DNA of 29,718 nucleotides from an uncultured bacterium (GCA_937959175.1 CALGAS010000313.1:1-29718); one strand, 5' to 3'; numbered from the stretch's first letter, positions 13,790 to 23,905 are shown. The notes: a model not told the origin generated them from the sequence alone. Translations and numbers: made by a program.

Positions 13790-15592
13790 ATGTCGCTCGT
13801 TCACCGCCTCGCTGTCGCAGTCGTCGTGATCGTTGCCGCGGTTGCGTCGTTCGCCGGACGGGCATCGGCCGCGCCGCCCAACGTCGTGCTGATTCTCTCC
13901 GATGACCAGCACTGGGGCGACTACGGCTTCATGGGTCACGAGCAGCTGCGGACTCCGGCGCTCGACCGCCTGGCCGACGAGAGCCTTGTCTTCATGAGGG
14001 GCTATGTGCCGTCGAGCCTCTGCTGCCCGAGCCTGGCGTCGCTGATCACCGGCCGCTATCCGCATGAGCACAAAATCGTCGGCAACGACCCGCCGGTGTC
14101 GCCGGATGTGCCGCGGGGCTCCCCGGCGGGCAAGGCCGCCTTCGCCGCCGGTCGGGAGCGGATGAACCGCCACCTCGAGGCCTGGCCAACGCTGCCTGAA
14201 CTCCTCGGCAAGCACGGCTACAGGAGCCTCCAGACCGGCAAGTGGTGGCAGGGAAATTTCCGGCGGGGCGGATTCGACGAGGGCATGACCAAGGGGCAGC
14301 GGCACGGCGACGAGGGGCTCGCCATCGGTCGGACGACGATGAAACCGATCTATGATTTCGTGCGGCGGTGCCGGGGAGACGGCAAGCCCTTCTTCGTCTG
14401 GTACGCCCCGATGCTGCCCCACACCCCCCACGATCCGCCCGAGGAGCTCGTCGAACACTATTCCGCCAGGACCGACAGCGTCCATGTGGCCCGCTACTGG
14501 GGCAACGTCGAGCGGTTCGACCAGAGCGTCGGCGACCTGCTCGACTTCCTGGACGCCGAAAACCTCTCGGCCGACACCCTCGTCGTCTACGTCACCGACA
14601 ACGGCTGGATCCAGCGGACCGACGCGCCGAAGTTCGCCCCCCGCTCCAAGCTCTCGCCCTACGACGGCGGCCTGCGGACGCCGATCATGCTCCGCCAGCC
14701 GGGCAGGATCCAGCCGGCCACGAGCGAGTCCCTCGCCAGTTCGCTCGACATCCTCCCGACGGTGCTCGCAGCCTGCGGCGTGCCGGCCCCGGCGGCGCTG
14801 CCGGGGGTGAATCTGCTCGATGCCGACGCCGTGGCCGCACGGAAGCAACTCTTCGGCGAGTGCTACACCCATACGCTCCTCGACCTCGACGACCCGGCCG
14901 CGAGCCTGATGTGGCGGTGGACCGTTCGCCAGGACGGCGACCACCTCTGGAAACTCATCGAGCCGGTCACGGCCATCGCAGGCCGGCCGTTTCCGACATG
15001 GGAGGGCCGCTCCGTCGCCGCGGAGGATCAGGCCCGCTACGAGCGGGGCGAGATCGAGCTCTTCGACGTGGCGGCCGACCCGGGGGAAACCAAAAACCTC
15101 GCCGCCGATCATCCGGCCCTCGTCAGCGACCTGCGGGCGAGCCTCAAAAAGGTGCCACTCAAGAAGCCGCCCGCCACCACATCGGGAAAGGATGCGAAGC
15201 CCGGGAAAGCCGCAGCGGGCTCGCTTCGGGCCGATCAGCCCAACCTGCTCATGTTTCTGGCCGACGATCTTGGTGCCCGCGACCTCGGCTGCACCGGCAG
15301 CAGTTTCTATCGCACACCCGCGATCGACGCGCTCGCCGCCGCCGGCATGTCGTTCACCCGCGGCTATGCCGCCTGCCCGGTCTGCTCGCCGACCCGGGCG
15401 GCGTTTGTCACCGGTCGCCATCCGGCCCGCGTGCGGATCACGAACTTCATCGCCGGCAACCGCCGGGGCCGGCTTTTGGGCGCCGAGTTTCTCAAGGCCC
15501 TGCCCGTGACCGAGGTCACGGTGCCCGAGCTGCTCCAGGCGGCCGGCCCTGGTTCTGCTATGTGCCGATGCACTCGGTTCACGTGCCCTTGA
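13790..15592 (+). CDS. Double sulfatase: complete first domain plus truncated second domain
   Basis: A 600-residue exported protein starting at an ATG with GGAGG six bases upstream. A signal peptide (about 1-28, ending GRASA) leads into sulfatase domain 1: metal-binding D38-D39, the cysteine motif C78-C-P-S-L82 (the usual Arg replaced by Leu, as I recall for one planctomycete subfamily), GKWWQG, YAPMLPHTPH and VTDNGW. A Lys/Pro/Ala linker (about 450-482) joins a second sulfatase of a different subfamily: LADDLG (D492-D493), C532-S-P-T-R536 and VTGRHP. Domain 2 runs normally to TVPELLQAAG, then the frame is lost and ends after 14 foreign residues. The rest of domain 2 lies in another frame (15544-16449). 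Sulfatases hydrolyse sulfate esters, in planctomycetes mainly of algal polysaccharides. Domain 1 may still work; domain 2 cannot. Confidence 0.82.
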   Translation: MSLVHRLAVAVVVIVAAVASFAGRASAAPPNVVLILSDDQHWGDYGFMGHEQLRTPALDRLADESLVFMRGYVPSSLCCPSLASLITGRYPHEHKIVGNDPPVSPDVPRGSPAGKAAFAAGRERMNRHLEAWPTLPELLGKHGYRSLQTGKWWQGNFRRGGFDEGMTKGQRHGDEGLAIGRTTMKPIYDFVRRCRGDGKPFFVWYAPMLPHTPHDPPEELVEHYSARTDSVHVARYWGNVERFDQSVGDLLDFLDAENLSADTLVVYVTDNGWIQRTDAPKFAPRSKLSPYDGGLRTPIMLRQPGRIQPATSESLASSLDILPTVLAACGVPAPAALPGVNLLDADAVAARKQLFGECYTHTLLDLDDPAASLMWRWTVRQDGDHLWKLIEPVTAIAGRPFPTWEGRSVAAEDQARYERGEIELFDVAADPGETKNLAADHPALVSDLRASLKKVPLKKPPATTSGKDAKPGKAAAGSLRADQPNLLMFLADDLGARDLGCTGSSFYRTPAIDALAAAGMSFTRGYAACPVCSPTRAAFVTGRHPARVRITNFIAGNRRGRLLGAEFLKALPVTEVTVPELLQAAGPGSAMCRCTRFTCP

Positions 15593-16449
15593 TCACGCGG
15601 CCCGACTTGGCCGCCCAGGAGGGCCGCCGGGCCGTGGGCATGGGGCCGCGGTTCGACATCCCGCCGCCCCCGCCGGGCGATCCCTTCACCAAGGGCGTCC
15701 AGGATCACCCGGTCTACGCCGGCATGATCCGGGAGATGGATGAGACGGTGGCCGCCGTGCTCGCGGCGGTCGAGCGGGCTGGCCAGGCGAATGTCACGCT
15801 GGTCGTTTTCACCAGCGACAACGGCGGCCTGGCAACGGCCGAGGGCGGCCCGACCTCGAATCTGCCGTTCCGGGCAGGCAAGGGCTTTGTCTATGAGGGA
15901 GGCATCAGGGTGCCGCTTTTGGTTCGCTGGCCCGGGGTGGTGTCTGCCGGCTCGACCACCGATCTGCCGGCGACCACGCTCGACATCGCCGCCACGCTCC
16001 TGGATGCCGCCGGCTGCCAGTTGCCTGCCGACCACGTCCTGGACGGCGCGAGCCTGCGACCGGTGCTCGAAGGCGGGGGAACCCTTCCGGTCCGCGACCT
16101 CGTCTGGCACTACCCGCACTATGCGAATCAGGGGAGCCGTCCGGCGGCGGCGCTCATCGCCGGCGACGGCCCGCGGCCGGGTACGGAGAAGCTCGTCGAG
16201 CATTTCGAGGATGGCCGGCTCGAACTCTTCGACCTCAAGAGCGACCCCGGCGAACGACACGATCTGGCGGCCTTGCGGCCTGAGCGGGTCCAGGAACTCC
16301 ACCGCCGGCTCGTGGCCTGGCGGACGCAGGTCGCCGCCGCCATGCCCTCCCCCAATCCGGAACCAGTCGAGCCCTTCGGCCCCGCGGGCGTGCCGCCCCG
16401 GAAAATGACGAACCACCGACGAGCACCGCCGGCCGCTGGCGATCGATGA
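15544..16449 (+). pseudogene. C-terminal remnant of the second sulfatase domain, out of frame
   Basis: Continuing from the truncated second domain but in another frame, this stretch reads GRPWFCYVPMHSVHVPL, then VVFTSDNGG (metal-binding Asp/Asn), FRAGKGFVYEGGIRVPLL and LKSDPGERHDL, all standard C-terminal sulfatase landmarks. About 75-90 residues that should sit between LLQAAG and RPWF are missing, including the GKWHLG segment. The junction is GGCCGGCC (15541-15548), which offers short homology for a deletion. No ribosome site precedes any in-frame ATG, so independent translation is unlikely. Mutation, or an assembly error collapsing the segment, would give the same picture. Confidence 0.8.
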
Positions 16450-16465
16450 AGCCGCCAGGCTGCCG

Positions 16466-17578
16466 TTATCGGAGCACGTTCCCGCCGGCGGCGGGCCAGC
16501 GGCTGGTGGTTTCCACGCGGGTCTCACCGTTGTCCTGCCAGAGAAAGCGGGCACTGCAAGCAGGAAACGCCTCGACCAGAGCCCCGCCCGCCTGCGGGCC
16601 CAGGACGCTGGCGGCGGTTGCCAGCGAGTCGGCCGTGGTGGCGTCGGGGGCGATGACCGTCACCGCCGCCGGGCCGGCCACGCCGATGCCGGTCCGTGGG
16701 TCGACGATGTGGCTGTAGCGGACCCCATCGATCTCGACCGCCTGATAGGCGTCGCCCGAGGTGGTCACGGCGGCATGGTTGAGCACAACCACCTCCCCCT
16801 CGCCACCGGGCCGGAGCGGCGCAATCGCGATCCGCCAGCCGTCGCGGCCCGGGGGCGGTCCCGAAACGAGGATGTCGCCCGAGGCGTCGATCATGGCCGC
16901 GTCGATGCCTCGGGCGGCAAGGATCTCCATCGCCCGGTCGGCGGCGTAGCCCATCCCGATGCCGCCGAGATCGAGGCGGGTGCCGGCCTTGGGGAGCCGC
17001 ACGGCCTGCTCATCCGCGAGCAGTTCGATCGTGCCCTCGCCGACCGCCGCTCGGGCGGCAGCGAGCTTGTCGTCGCGGGGGAGCCGGCCGCTGCGGCGGG
17101 ACTGTCGCCAGAGGCTTGTCAGCGGCCCGACGGCGATGTCGAAGGCCCCGCCACTGGCCTCCCGCAGCGACTCGGCCCTGGCCAGCACCCGCCAGAGGTC
17201 ATCGCCCACCTGCACCGGTTCGGCGGTCGGAGCCGCGGCCGACAGGCGGGAGAGCTCGCTCTCGGGATCGTAGTCCGAGAGAACCTGCTCCAGCCGCTCG
17301 ATCTCGGCAAAAGCCGCCGCGATCGCCGCCTCGCCGGCGGCGGCGTCGGCGGCGTGGACCACGATCGTCCAGGGAGCCCCCATGATCCGCCGGGTGGCGG
17401 TGAGTTGCACGGTCGCAGTGACGTCAGCCGATTGACAGCCAGCTACCAGGCAAACCGGCAGAGCGACCAGCACGACCAGCCGCTGGCGGAGCCGAGCGGC
17501 GGCCCGTCGCTTGCCGCCAGCCGACTCGAAACAGCGGTAGAGGGCCTGCCGGGCCAGTGGATAGACTGCCTGGATCAT
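16466..17578 (-). CDS. apbE: FAD:protein FMN transferase (ApbE family), predicted lipoprotein
   Basis: A 370-residue protein predicted to attach FMN covalently to Thr residues of partner redox proteins at the cell surface or periplasm, using FAD. Family motifs are clear: IMGAPWTIV near the start of the domain, LSDYDPESELSRL, FDIAVGPL, RLDLGGIGMGYAADRA, SGDAYQAVEIDG followed by YSHIVDPRTG, and the ADSLATA metal-binding block. A hydrophobic stretch ends LVAGC (C48), a lipobox, so it is probably membrane-anchored. The N-region before it is long (about 33 residues), and the start is not secure. The ATG at 17578 overlaps the ATG of the divergent gene. No flavinylation target such as NqrC or RnfG is in the window. 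It converges with the sulfatase remnant 16 bp away. Confidence 0.9.
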   Translation of the reverse strand: MIQAVYPLARQALYRCFESAGGKRRAAARLRQRLVVLVALPVCLVAGCQSADVTATVQLTATRRIMGAPWTIVVHAADAAAGEAAIAAAFAEIERLEQVLSDYDPESELSRLSAAAPTAEPVQVGDDLWRVLARAESLREASGGAFDIAVGPLTSLWRQSRRSGRLPRDDKLAAARAAVGEGTIELLADEQAVRLPKAGTRLDLGGIGMGYAADRAMEILAARGIDAAMIDASGDILVSGPPPGRDGWRIAIAPLRPGGEGEVVVLNHAAVTTSGDAYQAVEIDGVRYSHIVDPRTGIGVAGPAAVTVIAPDATTADSLATAASVLGPQAGGALVEAFPACSARFLWQDNGETRVETTSRWPAAGGNVLR

Positions 17579-18065
17579 GAGCGGAACAGCTGTGCCTCCG
17601 ATCGCGATCACCTTCGACTGCACGCCCCTGCGGAGCGTGCCCCGGCTTGACATCCCGCTGGATGCCTCGCCTCGCTACCGTGCCCGACTCGAGCGGATGC
17701 AGCGGGCCGTGGCCGCCCACGGCACCCGCAACGCCTATTATCTCACCGACGGGAGTTGCACGTTTCGTTTTACCAACGATTCCGACAGCGGCTGGGTGCG
17801 GTTCCGATTCGAGGGAACCGTGTTCACCGATTCGAGCGACTTGAAGACGACCGGCAGTGATCTGACGATCGAACTCGACGTCGAGACCTGCGACTGGCTC
17901 ACCCAGCCGGCCGTCGAGTGGCTGACGATCTCGGTCAAGCACGCCGTCGAGGCGGAGTTTGACCGCTACATCGCTGCCGGAGACCTCGCCAAGGCCCGCG
18001 AGCGGATCGCCCGGGAGCAGGCCGCCAGCGACGAGGCCGGCGGGTTTCTCGGGATGAATCTCTGA
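17577..18065 (+). CDS. Conserved-type protein of unknown function
   Basis: A 162-residue soluble protein without signal peptide or membrane segment. Visible features are FDCTPLRSVPRLDIPLDAS near the N-terminus, a middle part of alternating polar and hydrophobic residues suggesting beta strands (FRFTNDSDSGWVRFRFEGT), ETCDWLTQPAVEWL, a basic-acidic helix (FDRYIAAGDLAKARERIA) and the C-terminus GGFLGMNL. It resembles unnamed planctomycete proteins from memory. No function is proposed. Its ATG (17577-17579) interlocks with the apbE start codon on the other strand, so any promoter for it lies inside apbE. A GTG five codons in is an alternative start. It is followed by a 17-bp direct repeat. Confidence 0.75.
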   Translation: MSGTAVPPIAITFDCTPLRSVPRLDIPLDASPRYRARLERMQRAVAAHGTRNAYYLTDGSCTFRFTNDSDSGWVRFRFEGTVFTDSSDLKTTGSDLTIELDVETCDWLTQPAVEWLTISVKHAVEAEFDRYIAAGDLAKARERIAREQAASDEAGGFLGMNL

Positions 18066-18116
18066 GGCAGCCGGCCGTTCAGGGCAAATGGTCGATGAGG
18101 GCAGCCGGCCGTTCAG
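18066..18116. repeat. 17-bp direct repeat between convergent genes
   Basis: GGCAGCCGGCCGTTCAG occurs at 18066-18082 and again at 18100-18116, a 34-bp period. The copies fill the space between the unknown plus-strand gene (stop 18065) and rsmG (stop codon at 18113-18115), and the second copy runs into the rsmG stop codon. It is probably a small tandem duplication. Confidence 0.75.
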
Positions 18117-18793
18117 TTGGCTGCTCGGATCTCGAGCAGGACGCTCTGGTTGTCGGTGCCCCGCAGGGGCCAGGCGGCGATCTGCCGGATCGAGACTTTC
18201 CGTCCCAGCCGCTGCTCGCGGGCGGCGGCCAGTTCCTCCTCCCAGCGCGGCCCCTTGATCGCAAGCACGCGACCGTAGGCCGCGGCCAGCGGCTCGAACC
18301 AGCGGAGCAGTTTGGCCAGCGGCGCGACCGCCCGGACCACCAGCGTGTCGAACCGGTCGCTGCCTGCGGGCCGGCTGGCGACGAGCGTCTGGGCCGCCGT
18401 CGCGTGGACCGGCAGGGCGAGGCCCGCCTCGGCGACGATCTCCGCCACGGCCCGGGCCTTCTTGGCGACGCTGTCGCAGAGTTCGACCCGCAGATCGGGC
18501 CGGAGGACCGCCAGGATCACCCCGGGCACGCCGCCGCCGGTCCCGACGTCGAGCAGCCGCTCGCCACGGGCGAGATGCTCGGCGATCGCCAGCGAGTCGC
18601 CGACGTCGCGGGAGACGAACCGCTCCACGTCGGTGTGCCGTGTCAGATTAAGCCGCGTATTCCAGTCCCAGAGCCGCTCGGCGTAGGCGGCCAACCGCTT
18701 GGCGGCCCCGGCTGGCAGGGCAAGCCCCAGCCGCTCTGCCTCACTGGCAATCTGGGAGGCCAGGCTCTTGGCGGCGGGCGTGGATGGGTTCAC
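18113..18793 (-). CDS. rsmG: 16S rRNA (guanine527-N7)-methyltransferase RsmG
   Basis: A 226-residue SAM-dependent methyltransferase that modifies G527 of 16S rRNA in the small ribosomal subunit (family knowledge). The sequence shows NLTR (49-52), RDVGDSL in place of the usual HxxDSL (62-68), the SAM-binding loop LDVGTGGGVPG (81-91), and FDTLVVRAVAPLAKLL and GRVLAIKGPRWEEEL further on, as expected for RsmG. The length is normal. The start is GTG at 18793; no ATG fits and the ribosome site is weak. It lies 60 nt downstream of glnN on the same strand and could be co-transcribed with it. Confidence 0.93.
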   Translation of the reverse strand: MNPSTPAAKSLASQIASEAERLGLALPAGAAKRLAAYAERLWDWNTRLNLTRHTDVERFVSRDVGDSLAIAEHLARGERLLDVGTGGGVPGVILAVLRPDLRVELCDSVAKKARAVAEIVAEAGLALPVHATAAQTLVASRPAGSDRFDTLVVRAVAPLAKLLRWFEPLAAAYGRVLAIKGPRWEEELAAAREQRLGRKVSIRQIAAWPLRGTDNQSVLLEIRAAN

Positions 18794-18853
18794 GGGAATC
18801 GCTTCAGTGGGTGGGCGGCGGCGGAGAGTCGGACAGCCAGCAGGCGAGCCTGC

Positions 18854-21025
<2,172 letters not shown>

Positions 21026-21051
21026 GAGGGCTCCTCGGGGGTGATCGGGCG

Positions 21052-21057
21052 ATTGTA
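21052..21057 (-). promoter_or_regulatory. -10 candidate for glnN
   Basis: TACAAT on the minus strand (5 of 6 to consensus) would start transcription near 21045, leaving a 20-nt leader that holds the GAGGAG ribosome site. The -35 position falls in the T-run of terminator copy 2 and has no good match, so an activator may be needed. Confidence 0.4.
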
Positions 21058-21075
21058 CCGCGACCCCTCACCATA

Positions 21076-21195
21076 AAAGCCCCCCGGCGCGAGCCGGGGG
21101 GACGGCGGGCCGTTGGGCTCTTCCCGCTCCCGATTCCCGCAAACCGTTCACCACCACAACGCCCAATCCGCGATCACCACCAACGTACGCGGCAC
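21076..21195 (-). repeat. Dispersed 3'-UTR-like element, copy 2
   Basis: The copy closest to a consensus. It has AAAA, the 9-bp GC stem-loop, GACGGCGG, a GCC-GTTG-GGC stem, then CCGTTCACCACCAC, CGCCCAATCCGCGATCACCA and a CGGCAC block. On the minus strand it fills the 3' region of the S41 protease gene (stop at 21220), ending in the hairpin and TTTTAT. It shares long blocks with copy 3 (29577-29700). Confidence 0.8.
21080..21101 (-). terminator. Intrinsic terminator, copy 2, downstream of the S41 protease gene
   Basis: Arms CCCCCCGGC (21080-21088) and GCCGGGGGG (21093-21101) flank a 4-nt loop. On the minus strand the stem is followed by CTTTTATGG, as expected for a Rho-independent terminator of the gene ending at 21220. 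It also insulates glnN, whose -10 candidate lies only 23 bp further on. Confidence 0.72.
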
Positions 21196-21219
21196 CTCAT
21201 CCGGCCTTCCCCGAATGGT

Positions 21220-22932
21220 TCACCGAGACGCGGTCGAGCGGCCGGGGACGGCGGCCGGCCGGAGGGTCGCGCGGCGGGCGATCTCGAGGGCGGCGGAGAG
21301 GACGGAGTCGGCCTGCTGGGCATCAGCCTGGGCCAGCTGGCCGCCGGCCGGCCGGGCGGCTGTCACCACCGCCACGTCGGGCTCGACGCCCACGCCGCTG
21401 AAGGGGAGGCCCCGGGGGGAGAAAAACTTTGCTGTCGTCAGCCGCATCCCGACGCCGGCGGCCTCCAGCGGAAAGATGCCCTGGATCGAGCCCTTGCCGT
21501 AGCTGCGGGAGCCGACGATCGTGCCGCGGCGATGGTCGCGGATCGCCCCGGCGAGGATTTCGCTGGAGCTCGCCGAGTCGCCGTCGATGAGAATCACCAG
21601 CGGCATCCGCCAGGTGCCGCTGCGGGCGGCGGTGTAGTTGAAGTCTTCCTCCGGGCTGCGGCCCCGGGTGGCCACGACCAGACCTCGGTCGATGAACAGA
21701 TCGGCCACGTCAACCGCCGCCGACAAGAGCCCGCCGGGGTTGCCTCGCAGGTCGAGCACCAGCGACCGCATCCCCGCCCCGTGCAGCCGGCGGAGGGCGG
21801 CCTCGAGATCGGCGGCGGTCGTCTTCTGAAACGAGGTCAGCCGGATCCGGGCGATCCCTGCCGCCGCGTCGACGATCGCCGCATCCTCGATGCTCGGCAC
21901 CTCGACGTGCTCGCGGCGAACCGTCACCGCCCGCGCCGCGCCGGGCCCGCGGACGACGGCCAGGGTCACCAGTGACCCTTCGGGTCCCTGGAGCAGATGG
22001 GCCGCCTCGTCGACGCTCAGGCCGCCAATCGAGCGGCCGCCGACGCCGATCAGGTGGTCACCGGCCCGGATTCCAGACCGCTCCGCGGGACTACCGGGGA
22101 TGACATGCACCACGAGCAGCCCGTCACTGGCACTCTTGAGCTCGACTCCCAGGCCGACGAAGTTGCCCTCGATCTGGGAGTAGAGATCCTCCAGTTGTCC
22201 GGTCGTCAGGAAGGCCGAGTATTCGTCGAGCCCGCCGACGGCCGCGGCGGCCATCTCCATCAACGTGACCGCCGGCGGGATGCCGAGGATCGAGTGGCCC
22301 GCGCGGGCGACCCAGGCGGCAACCGCCTCGGCGTCGGCCTGCGTCGTGACCGGCCGCGTGGCCACGATCCGATCGACCTGGCTCGCATACGCCTGGTGGC
22401 GATCCCGGGTCGCCTGAGCGGCATGGGTGTCTCGGAAACCCGGGTCATCGAGAGCGATTTCCAGGGCCAAAAGCCCCCGCGAGGAGAGCCGGCCGTAGTC
22501 GGGCATCTCGACGTGGTGCGAGGCGATCCGGCCGAGGATTTCCCCATAGGCCCGGCGGGCCTCGGCTTCGGAGAGGAGGGACAGTTGGCGGCGGTAGGCC
22601 GGCTCGGCATGCCGCCGGGCCACATCGCAGTGCAACTTGGCCAGGTCGTACTGCTTGGCCAGGGCCGGGTCGAGCGTGCCCTTGCGGGCGGCCCGCTCGC
22701 AGATCGTGACGACGTCCGACCAACGGCCCTGGTGGACCAGCGCCGTCGCGCGGGACGCGAGATCATCGGCCTGCAGGCTGCCGGATTGGGCCGGGACGGG
22801 CCCGGCGGGCACCCACTTGAGAAACGGCTCGGCGACGGCGGTGCCGGCGAGCAAGAGAACGACCGCGGCCAGAACCCCACTGAGGCCCTGGCGATGCAGT
22901 CGGTTCCGCGGGCGGGTGCAGAAAGCGATCAC
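21220..22932 (-). CDS. Secreted PDZ-containing S41 (C-terminal processing type) protease
   Basis: A 570-residue exported serine protease of the Ctp family. After a signal peptide (about 1-34, ending GTAVA) comes an all-helical region, then a PDZ domain (about 255-335: GLGVELKSASDG, PGSPAERSGIRAGDHLI) and the S41 catalytic domain (about 350-520). Catalytic residues are visible: S455 in SASSSEILAG and K480 in YGKGSIQ, with the same 25-residue spacing as E. coli Prc. LRGNPGGLL forms the usual substrate-binding strand. Such enzymes trim or degrade envelope proteins. The open frame extends to a GTG at 23016, but the promoter candidate at 23005-23033 would start transcription after that codon, so the GTG at 22932 is preferred. 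The ribosome site is weak. Terminator copy 2 follows. Confidence 0.9.
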   Translation of the reverse strand: MIAFCTRPRNRLHRQGLSGVLAAVVLLLAGTAVAEPFLKWVPAGPVPAQSGSLQADDLASRATALVHQGRWSDVVTICERAARKGTLDPALAKQYDLAKLHCDVARRHAEPAYRRQLSLLSEAEARRAYGEILGRIASHHVEMPDYGRLSSRGLLALEIALDDPGFRDTHAAQATRDRHQAYASQVDRIVATRPVTTQADAEAVAAWVARAGHSILGIPPAVTLMEMAAAAVGGLDEYSAFLTTGQLEDLYSQIEGNFVGLGVELKSASDGLLVVHVIPGSPAERSGIRAGDHLIGVGGRSIGGLSVDEAAHLLQGPEGSLVTLAVVRGPGAARAVTVRREHVEVPSIEDAAIVDAAAGIARIRLTSFQKTTAADLEAALRRLHGAGMRSLVLDLRGNPGGLLSAAVDVADLFIDRGLVVATRGRSPEEDFNYTAARSGTWRMPLVILIDGDSASSSEILAGAIRDHRRGTIVGSRSYGKGSIQGIFPLEAAGVGMRLTTAKFFSPRGLPFSGVGVEPDVAVVTAARPAGGQLAQADAQQADSVLSAALEIARRATLRPAAVPGRSTASR

Positions 22933-22977
22933 GCGACAATCCGTTGGCGGGAGGCCGCTAGGGGGGCAGCGGCAACC

Positions 22978-23000
22978 AGCGGTCTGTCCGTCCGACCGCT
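22978..23000. promoter_or_regulatory. Dyad at the predicted transcript start of the S41 gene
   Basis: AGCGGTC (22978-22984) and GACCGCT (22994-23000) form a perfect 7-bp inverted repeat with a 9-nt spacer. It covers the predicted transcription start (about 22998) of the S41 gene. It could be an operator, or a stem-loop at the very 5' end of the mRNA protecting it from decay. Confidence 0.45.
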
Positions 23001-23004
23001 TGCG

Positions 23005-23033
23005 ATTATGGCTCACGGGGCAAGGCCGGGCAA
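23005..23033 (-). promoter_or_regulatory. Sigma70-type promoter of the S41 protease gene
   Basis: On the minus strand TTGCCC (23033-23028) and CATAAT (23010-23005, 5 of 6) are 17 bp apart. The predicted start is about 22998, some 66 nt before the GTG at 22932. The -35 sequence equals that proposed for the LEPR-XLL gene. Confidence 0.48.
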
Positions 23034-23128
23034 AAATCGAGACCGCAAAAACAAGGTTTTCCTGGCTGGCCCCGGTTGCCTGATTGGCACACCCGGCACG
23101 ACCGCTCTCAACGAAGGCCGCGGCACGC

Positions 23129-23137
23129 TGGTACGAT
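23129..23137 (+). promoter_or_regulatory. Extended -10 candidate for the ECF sigma operon
   Basis: TG-G-TACGAT fits an extended -10 element. It predicts a start near 23144 and a leader of about 29 nt before the ATG at 23173, and would exclude the in-frame GTG at 23146 as the preferred start. No -35 match at the normal distance was found. Confidence 0.35.
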
Positions 23138-23172
23138 AGCGAGGCGTGTTTTGTTCCCCCGGCAGAGTCGCC

Positions 23173-23832
23173 ATGCCTTCCTCACCGAGCGAGGATGCAG
23201 CCCGCCCCGATGGTTCGCCGACGGATGAGCCGGCCGTCACCCTCGTGCTCCTCGACCGGGTGCGGCAGGGCGACGGCGAGGCGATCAACGGCCTGCTCGA
23301 GCGGCACCGGGCGGCGATTCGGCGGATGATCGATCGCCGGATGGACCGAGCCGTCCAGCGACGGGTCGACGCCAGCGACATCGTGCAGGACGTGATGGTC
23401 GAGGCGAACCGGCGGCTGGGCGACTATCTCGCCAATCCGACGATGCCGTTCGGCCTCTGGCTGCGGCACATGGCCCGCGACCGGCTGATCGACGCCCATC
23501 GCCGGCACCGGGTGGCCGGCAGCCGGAGTGTCGACAAGGAGGTGCCACTGGTCGCCGGCGAGGCGAGCGATCGGTCGGAGGCCGACCTGGCCGCCCAACT
23601 CACGGATCGGGAACTCACGCCCGCCGCCGCGGCCACCTGGCACGAGCTGGAGCGGCGGTTTGCCGCCGCGGTCGAGAAGCTCGACGAGGCCGACCGGCAG
23701 ATCGTGCTGCTGCGACACTTCGAGCATCTCTCCACCGCCGAGGCGGCCGAGGTGCTCGGCCTCTCCAAGCCGGCCGCCGGGATGCGGTATCTGCGGGCGA
23801 TGCGGCGGCTGCGGGGGTTGCTGGAGGGCTAG
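23173..23832 (+). CDS. ECF-type RNA polymerase sigma factor
   Basis: A 219-residue sigma70-family factor that would direct RNA polymerase to a private set of promoters. Region 2 spans about 25-115 (LLERHRAAIRRMIDRR, DASDIVQDVMVEANRRL, WLRHMARDRLIDAHRRHR) and region 4 about 160-216, with a helix-turn-helix (LSTAEAAEVLGLSKPAAGMR). There is no region 3, as is normal for ECF factors. No anti-sigma gene adjoins; a membrane Ser/Thr kinase starts 73 nt downstream. Planctomycete ECF groups paired with Ser/Thr kinases are known, and phosphorylation may replace anti-sigma control (family knowledge applied by inference). The ATG at 23173 was chosen over the GTG at 23146. Confidence 0.93.
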   Translation: MPSSPSEDAARPDGSPTDEPAVTLVLLDRVRQGDGEAINGLLERHRAAIRRMIDRRMDRAVQRRVDASDIVQDVMVEANRRLGDYLANPTMPFGLWLRHMARDRLIDAHRRHRVAGSRSVDKEVPLVAGEASDRSEADLAAQLTDRELTPAAAATWHELERRFAAAVEKLDEADRQIVLLRHFEHLSTAEAAEVLGLSKPAAGMRYLRAMRRLRGLLEG

Positions 23833-23905
23833 GCGAAGCGGTGTCCTGCGGCCGCTGCGGGTCTATCATGCGTTTCAGGCCGCATTCTCGAACCGCCACC
23901 ATCCC

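Noticed and set aside
13760..15421. A 553-codon minus-strand frame over the sulfatase
   Set aside because: It is antisense to a clear sulfatase, and the product is compositionally biased.
15541..15552. Programmed ribosomal frameshift joining the two sulfatase frames
   Set aside because: There is no slippery heptamer, and a shift would not restore the 75-90 missing residues. Deletion explains both.
17579..17653. Longer apbE start at 17653
   Set aside because: It would overlap the divergent gene by 77 nt and add a non-signal-like extension before the lipobox.
23087..23104. TTGGCAC-like sequence as a sigma54 promoter for the ECF operon
   Set aside because: The GG-N10-GC spacing fails: the bases at the expected -12 position read AC, not GC. 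An extended -10 nearby fits better.
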